Assembly: GCA_963747535.1 (NCBI GenBank)
Contig: CAVVFX010000006.1
Span: 1,178,001-1,242,000 of the forward strand
Length of the DNA: 64,000 nt
Reading direction: 5' to 3'
Source of the DNA: CAVVFX01 sp963747535
GTDB taxonomy: Bacteria; Acidobacteriota; Terriglobia; Bryobacterales; Bryobacteraceae
Part shown: one piece after another, positions 1 through 8,894 of the stretch
How positions within the stretch are numbered: the stretch's first letter is position 1
Layout of the letters: each line of letters opens with the position of its first letter
Notes under the pieces: model-generated
Databases searched by the model: none
What the model saw: only the letters and a program-made list of their open reading frames with translations
What the model was told of the DNA's origin: nothing
Position numbers and translations under genes: made by a program

Positions 1-40
1 GTGGTAAATGGCACAAATTTCATGTTACAGAACGTGGGAC

Positions 41-111
41 GAGGATTCATTCGCAGGCGGGAAAGAGCCGTCTAAGGGCGGCTGCGGCCAAGATTGACCG
101 CCCCACAATTT
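41..111 (-). repeat. Interspersed repeat family 1, copy A
   Basis: This is an approximately 70-base repeat upstream of the first gene. It shares the block GATTCATTCGCAG followed by GGCGGCTGCGGCCAAGATTG and a CCCCACAATTT end with the copy at 8761-8830 and, in inverse orientation, with 47650-47721. The GCGGCCAAG..CCGCCCC part is partly self-complementary. It lies in non-coding DNA; bases 1-40 show nothing recognisable. Confidence 0.75.
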
Positions 112-143
112 GCCCGGATACGCGCGACAATGATGGTTACCCC

Positions 144-2819
144 ATGTCGAGTCCCAATCCCGAAGTGGTCCGTTTACAGGAAGACGAACGCCGCGAGCGC
201 AATTGGAAACGTTGGGGACCGTACCTTTCCGAACGCCAGTGGGCGACCGTACGCGAAGACTATTCCGCCGACGGCGATGTCTGGAACTATTTCCCGCATG
301 ACCATGCCCGCAGCCGCGCCTATCGTTGGGGCGAGGACGGACTCCTCGGGATCTGCGACCGGGAATGCCGGCTGGCGTTCGCCCTGGCTCTGTGGAACAC
401 CGAAGATCCGATTCTGAAGGAGCGCCTCTTCGGTCTCACCGGTCCGCAGGGCAACCACGGCGAGGATGTCAAGGAAGTTTACTTCTATCTCGATGCCACT
501 CCGACGAATTCTTACTTGAAGGCGCAGTATAAGTATCCGCACCACGCATTTCCCTATGAGCGCCTCGTCGAAGAAAATGCCCGCCGCGGCAAACTCGACC
601 GCGAGTTCGAGTTGCTTGACACCGGCATCTTCGATGGCGATCGGTACTTCGATATCACGGCCGAATATGCCAAAGGGGCTCCGGACGATATTCTCATTCG
701 TCTCACTCTTGCCAATCGCGGTCCGGAAAGCAGGACGTTGCACGTGCTGCCCACGCTGTGGTTCCGCAATACGTGGTCCTGGGGCCGGACGGATGAAGGG
801 TACTGGCCCAGAGCCAGAATCAGCGTGGACGGCTCCGGGCTCCATTGCGAACATGCCAGCCTGGGCCGTTACCGCATGGCGGTACAAAGTCCCGGTGAGT
901 TCCTCTTCACGGAGAATGACACGAACTCTCGCAGGCTGCACAACTACGCCGGCCCGCCCTATGCCAAGGATGCCTTTCACAATTATGTGGTGCACGGTGA
1001 ATCCGGCGCCGTAAATCCTGCCCGGTTCGGGAGCAAAGCCGCGGTGCACTACACCCTGCAAATCGACCCGGGGAAGCAGGTCGAATTACAATTCCGGCTG
1101 TCCGCCGAAGCCGAAAATGTGAGGGACCCTTTTGGCAATACGTTCCATCAGACCTTCGAGCAGCGGATCGCGGAGGCCAACACGTTCTACGGCACGATCA
1201 TGCCGGACTACATGTCGGAGCAGCATAAGGCGGTGTCGCGACAGGCCTATGCGGGGCTGTTGTGGTCACGGCAGTACTATCACTACGTCGTAACGCAGTG
1301 GCTGGCCGGCGATCCAGCCCAGCCTTGTCCGCCGGCGTGCCGCTGGAACGGGCGCAACGCCCAGTGGCTGCATCTGTTCAATCGCGATATATTGTCGATG
1401 CCCGACACATGGGAGTATCCCTGGTTTGCTGCGTGGGACCTCAGTTTTCACATGCTGCCTTTCGCCCGCATCGATCCGGCGTTCGCCAAGGAGCAACTGG
1501 TGCTGCTCTTGCGCGAGTGGTACATGCATCCCACCGGACAGCTTCCCGCCTATGAGTTTGCGTTCGGCGATGCCAATCCGCCGGTGCATGCGTGGGCCTG
1601 CTGGCGCGTATACAAGATCTCCGCGCCCAAGGGCCAGCGCGACCGCGCGTTTCTCGAACGAACGTTTCAGAAATTGCTGGTCAATTTTACCTGGTGGGTG
1701 AACCGTAAGGATGTCGTCGGACGCCAGATCTTCGGCGGCGGCTTCCTCGGGCTGGATAATATCGGAATCTTCGATCGTTCCAAACCCCTACCTTCCGGTG
1801 AGACCCTGGAACAAGCCGACGGCACTGCGTGGATGGCTTTCTATTGCACCACGATGCTGGCCATGGCGCTGGAACTCGCCAAAGACGATCCGGTCTACGA
1901 AGATATCGCCTCGAAATTCTTCGAGCATTTTATCGAGATCGCCGACTGCATGAATACCCTAGGCGGAGACGGGCTTTGGGATGACCAAGACGGGTTCTAC
2001 TACGATGAGTTGCAGGTGAATGGCAAATTCGTACCCGTGCGCCTACGCTCGGCTGTGGGCTGGATTCCGCTGTTCGCCGCTACTGTTCTGGAACAGGAAA
2101 CCATCGACAAACTTCCCGGCTTCTGTAAACGCATGGATTGGTTCCTGGCCAATCGCAAGGATCTTTTCCATTCAATCTCGTGGCTCGAGACCAACACCGA
2201 TGGCGGGCACACGCACCGCCTGCTGGCGATTCCGTCGAAAGAAAAATTGCTGAGAGTGCTGAGCCGGTTGCTGGACGAAAACGAGTTTCTCTCGCCTTAC
2301 GGCATGCGGTCGCTCTCCAAGTATCACGCTGCGCACCCCTATACGCTGCCCGAATTCGGCGGGGACGCGGTCGACTACGAACCCGGCGAATCGAACAGCG
2401 GTATGTTCGGCGGCAATTCCAACTGGCGCGGTCCGATCTGGTTCCCCCTCAACTACCTCCTGATCGAAGCGCTCGAACGCTATGCCCATTTCTACGGCGA
2501 CGCGTTGAAAGTGGAGTGCCCCACGGGTTCGGGAAAAATGATGAGCTTACGCGAGGTGGCTTTCGACTTGACCGAGCGGCTGTCGGGACTCTTCTCTCCG
2601 GATGCCACCGGATGGAGCCCGTGGCAAGGCGAGACCCGCTGGTTCGCCGACAATCCCAACTGGCGCGGTTTAGAGTGGTTCCACGAATACTTCCACGGGG
2701 ATACCGGCCGTGGCTGCGGCGCGATTCACCAGACTGGTTGGACCGCCCTGATCACGCGCTGCCTGGAGGATGAAGCCTGGCAGAAGATCAACCATTCAGC
2801 CACGGATAAACACGGATGA
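144..2819 (+). CDS. GH63-like glucosidase (MGH1-type glycoside hydrolase)
   Basis: This 891-residue protein resembles bacterial members of glycoside hydrolase family 63, which cleave alpha-glucosidic bonds with inversion. It has no signal peptide, so it is probably cytoplasmic. The C-terminal two thirds carry the (alpha/alpha)6-barrel signature: AAWDLSFHML near residue 430 with a candidate catalytic Asp, ADGTAWMAFY near 557 and GGNSNWRGPIWFPLNYLL near 755. The N-terminal part is a beta-sandwich-like region. ATG at 144 is the first start consistent with the family, but no clear ribosome binding site precedes it. The last eight residues (HSATDKHG) and the stop codon are encoded by an interspersed repeat, so the original C terminus may have been altered. 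Family assignment is firm; substrate is unknown. Confidence 0.9.
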   Translation: MSSPNPEVVRLQEDERRERNWKRWGPYLSERQWATVREDYSADGDVWNYFPHDHARSRAYRWGEDGLLGICDRECRLAFALALWNTEDPILKERLFGLTGPQGNHGEDVKEVYFYLDATPTNSYLKAQYKYPHHAFPYERLVEENARRGKLDREFELLDTGIFDGDRYFDITAEYAKGAPDDILIRLTLANRGPESRTLHVLPTLWFRNTWSWGRTDEGYWPRARISVDGSGLHCEHASLGRYRMAVQSPGEFLFTENDTNSRRLHNYAGPPYAKDAFHNYVVHGESGAVNPARFGSKAAVHYTLQIDPGKQVELQFRLSAEAENVRDPFGNTFHQTFEQRIAEANTFYGTIMPDYMSEQHKAVSRQAYAGLLWSRQYYHYVVTQWLAGDPAQPCPPACRWNGRNAQWLHLFNRDILSMPDTWEYPWFAAWDLSFHMLPFARIDPAFAKEQLVLLLREWYMHPTGQLPAYEFAFGDANPPVHAWACWRVYKISAPKGQRDRAFLERTFQKLLVNFTWWVNRKDVVGRQIFGGGFLGLDNIGIFDRSKPLPSGETLEQADGTAWMAFYCTTMLAMALELAKDDPVYEDIASKFFEHFIEIADCMNTLGGDGLWDDQDGFYYDELQVNGKFVPVRLRSAVGWIPLFAATVLEQETIDKLPGFCKRMDWFLANRKDLFHSISWLETNTDGGHTHRLLAIPSKEKLLRVLSRLLDENEFLSPYGMRSLSKYHAAHPYTLPEFGGDAVDYEPGESNSGMFGGNSNWRGPIWFPLNYLLIEALERYAHFYGDALKVECPTGSGKMMSLREVAFDLTERLSGLFSPDATGWSPWQGETRWFADNPNWRGLEWFHEYFHGDTGRGCGAIHQTGWTALITRCLEDEAWQKINHSATDKHG

Positions 2820-2864
2820 ACACGGATTAGAAAGGAAAATTCTTATCGGTGTTCATCTGTGGCT
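2798..2864. repeat. Inverted repeat of the CACGGATGAACACGG type, overlapping a gene end
   Basis: The arms at 2798-2813 (AGCCACGGATAAACAC) and 2849-2864 (GTGTTCATCTGTGGCT) match at 14 of 16 positions. The left arm contains the end of the GH63-like gene, stop codon at 2817-2819 included just beyond it. Related tandem units occur at 46163-46195 and, inverted, at 59427-59452. Confidence 0.7.
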
Positions 2865-2880
2865 AGTCCAGCAGCCTGTG

Positions 2881-2914
2881 GCAGATTTCTCTCCAGCGCG
2901 CGAGAGAACAGGCG
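2881..2914 (+). repeat. Interspersed repeat, copy 1 (partner at 57420-57451)
   Basis: The block GCAGA..TCTCTCCAGCGCGCGAG..CAGGCG recurs inverted at 57420-57451 with few differences. It lies between two convergent genes, directly after a CAGCAGCCTGTGGCAG stretch that also has a near copy at 57312-57327. Confidence 0.55.
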
Positions 2915-2917
2915 TTC

Positions 2918-4741
2918 TCACCGGTAATTAGCTGCCTGCATCTCGAACAACTCCGCATAGCGCCCCCCGTCCTTGATCAGCTGTTCATGAGTGCCCTGTT
3001 CGCTCACGTTGCCGTTCTCGATGACCACAATCCGGTCTGCCATTTTGACGGTAGAAAGACGATGCGAAATAAAGAGCGCGGTCCGGCCGCGGGTCAGTTC
3101 CGCAAATCTCTTGAAGACCTCGTACTCCGCCGCGGCGTCCAGCGATGACGTCGGTTCGTCCAGTATCAGGACCTGCGAATCGCGCAGGTACGCCCGCGCC
3201 AGCGCAAACTTCTGCCACTCACCACCCGAGAGATCCACGCCACCTTCGAACCTTCTTCCCAGTATCTGATCCAGGCCATTCGGCAGCTTTTTCAGAACGT
3301 CGCTGGCGCCACTCTTGCGCGCTGCCTCACCGAGCAGCACGTCGTCGAAATTGAGCTCGATGCGGCCCACCCCAATGTTGTCTCTCGCCGATAAGTCATA
3401 GCGCATGAAATCCTGAAAAATAACTCCAATCTCGCGGTGCAGGTCATCGACCTTGTAGTCGCGCAGATCCACGCCGTCGAGAAGGATCACACCCGATGTC
3501 GGATCGTATAGTCGCGAGAGTAACTTGACGAGTGTGGTCTTTCCTTGTCCGTTTTCGCCAACCAGTGCGACCCGCTCCCCGGCCTCGATGCGGAAGTTGA
3601 GGTTGTTCAGGATCAGCCGCGACGAACCAGGGTAATTGAAACACACATTGCGGAATTCGTAGCCGTCCCGAATCGGCCGGGGCGCGGGCAGGGCATTGAC
3701 TCGGGACCGAATACGCGGTTTGACAGCGAAGAATTCCAGCAGATCGGTGAGGAACAAGGCCTGGTCCGCAATACTCGCGAAAGTCGAGAAGAACAGCGAG
3801 AGCTGGTTCGCGCAGCCGAGCAACGAACCGCCTAGAAATGTGAGATCGCCAATGCTCAACTGGCCTTTAACGGCCCGAAAGACAAGGAGCATATATGCTG
3901 CATAATAACCAGCCGATCCGAGCATGCCGAGCGCTGAGCCCCACACCAACCGCCGTTTGCTCAGGCTTTTGTTTTCCTGAATCACCTTCCCGGTCAACTG
4001 GTCGAAACGGTTGCGCAGATGATCTCCCAAGCCAAAGATCTTCACTTCTTTGGCGCTTTCTTTGCTGGTCCCAAGCACGCGCAAATAATCCAGTTCGCGC
4101 CGCACGGGTGTCAAGCCGTGCGCCAGGTTGTACCCTACGAACGCGTAATGGCTCTCGCCCAGGAACGCCGGGATCACGCACAAAACCAGCAACAGGAAAA
4201 GCACCGGTGAGTAGGCGATTATCCCTGTCGCCAGCGAAAGCAGCGTAATGCTCTGCTGTAGCAGTCGACCGACCCCGCTTAACATTGCAAGGCGATCGGT
4301 GGCTTGGACCCGCGCGCGCTCGAGCTTGTCGTAAAACACCGGATCCTCAAATGATTGCAAGTCCAACTTACCGGCGTGCCGCATGATACGGAGGCTCACT
4401 TCGCGCGTGAACTCATCCGTGAGACGGGCGTCGCAGTAATCAATTGCACGCCCGAAAATATTACCGATGACCGCCAGCAAGAACTCGCATGCGAGCAGCA
4501 GCCAGATGTTTCCCTGCGCCGTCCCTGGAGCCTTGCTCGAATCGACGATGTAGTTGATGATCAGCTTGCCAACCCACAATGCGGCGACTGGCACGACGGC
4601 TGCAATCAAGCGCAGCACTACACCCAGGGACATCAATAGCGGCCCTGATTTCCAGACCAGTTTCAGCACTGGGGCTAAGTTCCGCAACGCTCCGACGCGG
4701 CCTTTGAAGGAGTGCAGCTGTTGTGATAATGCGGGTACCAT
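2918..4741 (-). CDS. ABC exporter, fused permease and ATPase
   Basis: This 607-residue protein is a half-size ABC exporter, expected to work as a homodimer in the inner membrane. An N-terminal domain of about six membrane helices (to about residue 320) is followed by a nucleotide-binding domain: Walker A GENGQGKTT near 392, signature LSGGEWQKFALAR near 503, Walker B VLILDEPTSSLD near 525 and H-loop SHRLSTV near 558. All catalytic motifs are present. The substrate cannot be told; lipid, peptide and drug exporters share this layout. The gene stands alone, converging on the GH63-like gene and followed upstream by an unrelated secreted protein. Start ATG at 4741 fits the domain boundary. Confidence 0.9.
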   Translation of the reverse strand: MVPALSQQLHSFKGRVGALRNLAPVLKLVWKSGPLLMSLGVVLRLIAAVVPVAALWVGKLIINYIVDSSKAPGTAQGNIWLLLACEFLLAVIGNIFGRAIDYCDARLTDEFTREVSLRIMRHAGKLDLQSFEDPVFYDKLERARVQATDRLAMLSGVGRLLQQSITLLSLATGIIAYSPVLFLLLVLCVIPAFLGESHYAFVGYNLAHGLTPVRRELDYLRVLGTSKESAKEVKIFGLGDHLRNRFDQLTGKVIQENKSLSKRRLVWGSALGMLGSAGYYAAYMLLVFRAVKGQLSIGDLTFLGGSLLGCANQLSLFFSTFASIADQALFLTDLLEFFAVKPRIRSRVNALPAPRPIRDGYEFRNVCFNYPGSSRLILNNLNFRIEAGERVALVGENGQGKTTLVKLLSRLYDPTSGVILLDGVDLRDYKVDDLHREIGVIFQDFMRYDLSARDNIGVGRIELNFDDVLLGEAARKSGASDVLKKLPNGLDQILGRRFEGGVDLSGGEWQKFALARAYLRDSQVLILDEPTSSLDAAAEYEVFKRFAELTRGRTALFISHRLSTVKMADRIVVIENGNVSEQGTHEQLIKDGGRYAELFEMQAANYR

Positions 4742-4869
4742 CGCCGAGTCATTAGCACTTTGCTGGCCATGTGAACCGCGAGAGCAGCAATCCAGGAGAG
4801 TTACGGTAACAGAGGCACGCGGCCTGGACGCGTTTTCGCGTAAGGGGAAACGCGACTACCGTCGCATTC

Positions 4870-6204
4870 CTATTGTCCGTAGGACAGCGTCTTCCAGACC
4901 ATCCGCGTGCCCGCCGGCAATAGCAGATGGTTGCCCATTTGGGAAACCGTGCCTACTCCGGGCAGGCCCCCAATCCCGGGCAGATCCTTGGTTGCGACCC
5001 GCTTGATCCCCTCCGATCCGGGCGGCGGGATGATCTTCTCGAGCTCGGCGAAGAACCGCGCCGTCTTCCCTTCGAACTGGATCTCAGTGAACTCCAGCCT
5101 GGCCGCGACGTACGGCCAACCTTCCAGATGTTGCTCCAGCCTTCGCAAGCGGCCCGAAACCAAAGCATCTGTGTGGACCACAACCTTGCCCTTGATTCTC
5201 GCGTCCGCATCCACTTTGCCGCTGATGGGATCTCCGACCTGCAACTTTTCGGAATCAATCGGCGTTTCCAACCGGACTGTCAATTGCAAACCAGCAGGCA
5301 GTTCGACGTTGCGCGTAGCCTCCGACGACTCGACGGAATCGTTAGGATCCGCGAACGATATCGTCGACTCCACGCCGTACTCCCGGCAGTGCGTGAACTT
5401 CAATTCATTGCGGGCCTCCCAGCCGCGAATGCGCCGCATCGAAATCTCCCCGCTCTGCGGCAGGAGGGCGGTCGAGGATCCGATGCGAACCGGAGCATAG
5501 TCAATGCGATTTTCGGAGCGATCGATTCCGAGAGACGGCGGAATGTCGTCAGCGGAGACATTCAGGCGAACGGCATCGAACGTCTGAGGGTCGACCCAGA
5601 AAGATCCGTGGTACCCGACAACAGCCACTCCTCTCTCCGTCTGGAGTTGATGACCGCTTACCAGTTGGGAAACCCGATAGTCAAACCGAAGCAACGTATG
5701 CCCGTCCACCTTCTCCTCGCCAACGAAGCTGTATTGGGGTTGGTTGCTGTTGAAAATGGCGTGGGCGAGCAGCGAGAAGGAGCCGTTGCCGATGAGTCCG
5801 CTGTGCGCAAGTTCGCGCAGGGCCATATCCTTGAAGTCGTGATTTCCGGGGAGCGCAAACAATTCCTTGCCGTCGACCTCTGCCACTTCGAACCGCAGGA
5901 TATCGGTTCGGCGAAATGGCACAGACTTACCCGGTACGGCAATGACCATGGACTCCGGCGAACGCGTGGTCCGCACCATGGTCTCCAGGCACGTGTAGTT
6001 GGGAACGCGCGAGAGGTTCTGCCTCATTCTCAACTTGAAGTTGCGCAACAGCAGCAGATCACGCGGAAGGTCCGCCTGCCGGAGCGGGGCAGGGAAGGCG
6101 AACATCCCGAGCGCTATCAGCAGCGTCGATGATCGGATGTGCCGCAACAGCTCGAACGTAACACAGACTTCAGTCTGTGTGCTAGCGCCACACCAGCCGC
6201 GCAC
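4870..6204 (-). CDS. Secreted acidobacterial protein of unknown function
   Basis: I do not recognise a named family, but the N-terminal part (LPRDLLLLRNFKLRMRQNL, then VPNYTCLETMVRT) has the look of a protein type common in Acidobacteria. The C-terminal third (RLETPIDSEKLQVGDPISGK, then GTRMVW at the end) resembles beta-barrel modules in which promised 'pi.g.v..pv' strands repeat. A hydrophobic stretch (SSTLLIALGMFAFPAPLRQA) is a likely signal peptide, so the true start may be the TTG at 6147 instead of ATG 6204. The ATG overlaps the end of the upstream phosphoesterase gene by 23 bases, suggesting co-transcription. Function unknown. Confidence 0.75.
   Translation of the reverse strand: MRGWCGASTQTEVCVTFELLRHIRSSTLLIALGMFAFPAPLRQADLPRDLLLLRNFKLRMRQNLSRVPNYTCLETMVRTTRSPESMVIAVPGKSVPFRRTDILRFEVAEVDGKELFALPGNHDFKDMALRELAHSGLIGNGSFSLLAHAIFNSNQPQYSFVGEEKVDGHTLLRFDYRVSQLVSGHQLQTERGVAVVGYHGSFWVDPQTFDAVRLNVSADDIPPSLGIDRSENRIDYAPVRIGSSTALLPQSGEISMRRIRGWEARNELKFTHCREYGVESTISFADPNDSVESSEATRNVELPAGLQLTVRLETPIDSEKLQVGDPISGKVDADARIKGKVVVHTDALVSGRLRRLEQHLEGWPYVAARLEFTEIQFEGKTARFFAELEKIIPPPGSEGIKRVATKDLPGIGGLPGVGTVSQMGNHLLLPAGTRMVWKTLSYGQ
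6161..6180. repeat. Short perfect palindrome
   Basis: ACACAGACT and AGTCTGTGT form a 9-bp perfect inverted repeat separated by two bases. It lies between the phosphoesterase stop and the likely functional start of the next gene on the same strand, so in the transcript it would form a small hairpin just upstream of a possible TTG start. Confidence 0.6.
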
Positions 6205-8668
6205 TCCGCACCGGAGCCGGCATCTCTTTGCCGGGCTTGAGACCTTCCCACAGAATGCGATTCAACTCATCCGGATCTGCCAGGTCGAAATCCGAGAAAT
6301 CGAGTTTGCGCGAGGCGCTGTCGCCGGGACCTCCGGGCGGATTGCGCGCTTCCAGATCCGCAGTCTCCGGCAGGGCCGCAACCATCGTATTATCCGGCTG
6401 GCTGGTGAAGGAGTTGTACATCGGCGTGGCCAACTCATCGTACTGCGTCATCGCCGGAAGCTGTAGAATCAGTTCCATAGTGCGGACCATGGACGCGGTC
6501 GTATACATGGTGCTGTCGAGCGTCTGGCGTTTCACCCACGGTGAAATCACCAGGCCCACCGTGCGATGTGCATCCACGTGATCCGGTCCATTCTGCGCAT
6601 CGTCTTCGATCACAAAAATCGCGGTCTCGGGCCAGAACTTCGAGCGGCTGACGGCCTCGACCAGTTTCCCCAGTCCCAGATCGTTGCTCGCTACATGGGC
6701 AACCGGCGAATATTTTCCACCCTCCAAGCCTTCGGTGTGATTCTCGCCCAGCGACATGATCATGAACTGCGGCCACACGCCGGTCTTCTCCGCGCTGTGC
6801 AATTCATTGATAAAGTAGTCCACGCGACGGTAGTCGCGGTCCACGAAAGCCTGCCTCGGCCAATCCTTCGCGACATGTCCCAGCAGCGAGCCCGCCAGGT
6901 CCATGGTGGGTGTGCTTTCCGGAGATGACTCCACAATTCTGCCCTCGCCGTAGCTGCGGAATGAAACGCCATGAGTTCGGCAGTTATCCCAAAGGTATCC
7001 TGCCGGCGACGCCACCACCTCGGGGGTCGCTTTCGGTTCACCGCGTTTGCTGTAACTGTTGACCCAGGCTTTCTGCGTGAAATCCGTGGCGTAAGCTGCG
7101 TCGCACCACTGGTGTCCGTCTTCGGAAACTTCGCCGTTGCAATACAGATTGTCGAGCGTCACAAACCGCCGCGACAGCGCATGCCCATTGGGTGTGACGT
7201 TCTTGCCGAACAGCGTGAGGGTCGGATCGCCGTTGCCGATTCCCAGATCGCCGAAGACCTGATCGTACGTACGATTCTCGCGAATGATGTAGATCACGTG
7301 TTTGATTTTCGGAAACACGTTGCGCTGCACACCGGCAGCCGCTGCCTGATCCACCTCCTGTTGCGGAACCGGAACATTCCCCAGGACCTGTTTCGTATAG
7401 GCTGCGAGCTCGCGGCCCTCCGGCACATCCACCACCGAGACCGCCCCGCTCAGCACGCCGCCGATGTAGTCATATGGCTGCTTGGGATTCGGGAACGGAC
7501 GCGGATAGTCTGTCTTCATGGGAGAGTTGGCGCTGAACGTGAGACCCTTGCCGGTGCCCACGAACAGCTTGCGGTCGTCGGGCGAGAGCGCCACCGCCGT
7601 CGGGTACCAGCCGGTCGGGATGAAGCCCAGAGTCTTCGAATCGTTCTTCTCGGAGATATCGATCACCGCGACATCGTTGTTATCCGCGTTCGCCACATAC
7701 AGGCGCTTGTGGTCGTGCGAAATCACCAGAGCATCCGGCGTCGAGCCCACCAGCGCTTTTGGATCGAGCGAGGTCTTGATGGTCTCGACCACCTTCCCGT
7801 CGTCGACCACGCTGATGCTGTTCGATCCTGAGTTCGCCACGAACAGCCGGTCACCCTCCCACACCATCTCGTTCGGATGGCTGCCGGTATGGATCCGCGC
7901 CCGCTCACTCAGCGTCTCGGGATCCAGGATGCTGACCGTTTCACCGCCCCAGTTGGAAACCGCCAGCTTCTTGCCGTCCGGAGAAAGCTCCGCCGAGAAT
8001 GGACGCGCGCCGGTGGGGGCTGAAATCTGCGTCGAAAAGTTTCCGCCCGAGAGGCGGAAGATCTTGCTGGCATTGATTTCGAGAACATAGAGCACCCCGC
8101 CCTTTACCGTTACGCCCGAGATGTAGTAATTGTCTTCCGACACTCCTTGGATTGACAGCGGTGGTTGCAGGCTCAGCCGGCCCTTGTCATAGTGCATCCG
8201 CAGGACGGGTTTGCCGACCATCGCCAGCACCTCCGGGGCGATCTTGTGCCGGAGCCCCGCCGCCGCTTGTTCCCAACCCTTCTTCGGCGTTCCACCGCTG
8301 GAGATGTAAACGGTCCCGGACGCCGGGTCGAGCGACATGCCGTCCCAATTCTTGCCGATGTCGAAGCTTTGCTCCAGTTTTTCGGTTTTGATGTCGATCA
8401 CGTTGACGTCGTGATCGTGCCATCCAGCCGTGTTGACCAGCAGTTTGCCATCGCTCGTGACGATCATCTTCATCGGCAGATCGCCGGCCAGCTTGATATG
8501 CCGTCCCGCGGGCGTGACGTGCCAGCCATTGGGCAACAGCATCTTGCCATCCGTCGTGATGTGATCGGGCAGCACGTACTTGCGCAGTTGGGTAGTGCGG
8601 TCCGCAATCAATCCGGCAGCGGCTATAATTGCCAAACCGGCCGTTACATAAATGTATTTGCGTTGCAT
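6182..8668 (-). CDS. YVTN beta-propeller fused to phosphoesterase domain
   Basis: This 828-residue exported protein has an N-terminal membrane/signal segment (residues 5-22). A beta-propeller follows to about residue 430, with blades such as LYVANADNNDVAVIDISEK and LFVANSGSNSISVVDDGK. Residues about 450-800 are a phosphoesterase domain of the PF04185 type, related to acid phosphatase and phospholipase C, starting with KHVIYIIRENRTYDQVFGDL and including DDAQNGPDHVDAHR near 690, probable metal ligands. The substrate is unknown. The fusion is common in Acidobacteria by my recollection. It is divergent from the GMC oxidoreductase genes and precedes the secreted unknown, whose ATG overlaps its 3' end. 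Confidence 0.88.
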   Translation of the reverse strand: MQRKYIYVTAGLAIIAAAGLIADRTTQLRKYVLPDHITTDGKMLLPNGWHVTPAGRHIKLAGDLPMKMIVTSDGKLLVNTAGWHDHDVNVIDIKTEKLEQSFDIGKNWDGMSLDPASGTVYISSGGTPKKGWEQAAAGLRHKIAPEVLAMVGKPVLRMHYDKGRLSLQPPLSIQGVSEDNYYISGVTVKGGVLYVLEINASKIFRLSGGNFSTQISAPTGARPFSAELSPDGKKLAVSNWGGETVSILDPETLSERARIHTGSHPNEMVWEGDRLFVANSGSNSISVVDDGKVVETIKTSLDPKALVGSTPDALVISHDHKRLYVANADNNDVAVIDISEKNDSKTLGFIPTGWYPTAVALSPDDRKLFVGTGKGLTFSANSPMKTDYPRPFPNPKQPYDYIGGVLSGAVSVVDVPEGRELAAYTKQVLGNVPVPQQEVDQAAAAGVQRNVFPKIKHVIYIIRENRTYDQVFGDLGIGNGDPTLTLFGKNVTPNGHALSRRFVTLDNLYCNGEVSEDGHQWCDAAYATDFTQKAWVNSYSKRGEPKATPEVVASPAGYLWDNCRTHGVSFRSYGEGRIVESSPESTPTMDLAGSLLGHVAKDWPRQAFVDRDYRRVDYFINELHSAEKTGVWPQFMIMSLGENHTEGLEGGKYSPVAHVASNDLGLGKLVEAVSRSKFWPETAIFVIEDDAQNGPDHVDAHRTVGLVISPWVKRQTLDSTMYTTASMVRTMELILQLPAMTQYDELATPMYNSFTSQPDNTMVAALPETADLEARNPPGGPGDSASRKLDFSDFDLADPDELNRILWEGLKPGKEMPAPVRSARLVWR

Positions 8669-8760
8669 AGGCTTAAGCGATTAGCTTATCGCCCTCGTGT
8701 TTCTCCTATGTGAATTCGGAATGGACAGTTGCAAAATCAACAGAAAGGGCTGCTGTTGCG

Positions 8761-8830
8761 ACGATTCATTCGCAGACGGAGAGGGGCGCCCGAAAGGCGG
8801 CTGCGGCCAAGATTGGCCGCCCCACAATTT
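8761..8830 (-). repeat. Interspersed repeat family 1, copy B
   Basis: This copy lies in the 226-base gap between the divergent phosphoesterase and GMC genes. It contains CGATTCATTCGCAGACGG and GGCGGCTGCGGCCAAGATTG, then GGCCGCCCCACAATTT, closely matching copy A at 41-111. The gap has no other recognisable element besides the GAGG ribosome binding site of the GMC gene. Confidence 0.75.
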
Positions 8831-8894
8831 ACATTGCCAAATATTGGAACCACCGCTAGCAAGACACACCCCGTTTCAATTAATATAGAGGCCG

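Noticed and set aside
4927..6132. A 401-codon plus-strand frame opposite the secreted unknown
   Set aside because: It is antisense to a gene with a signal peptide and co-transcription signals, and its translation has no recognisable domain.
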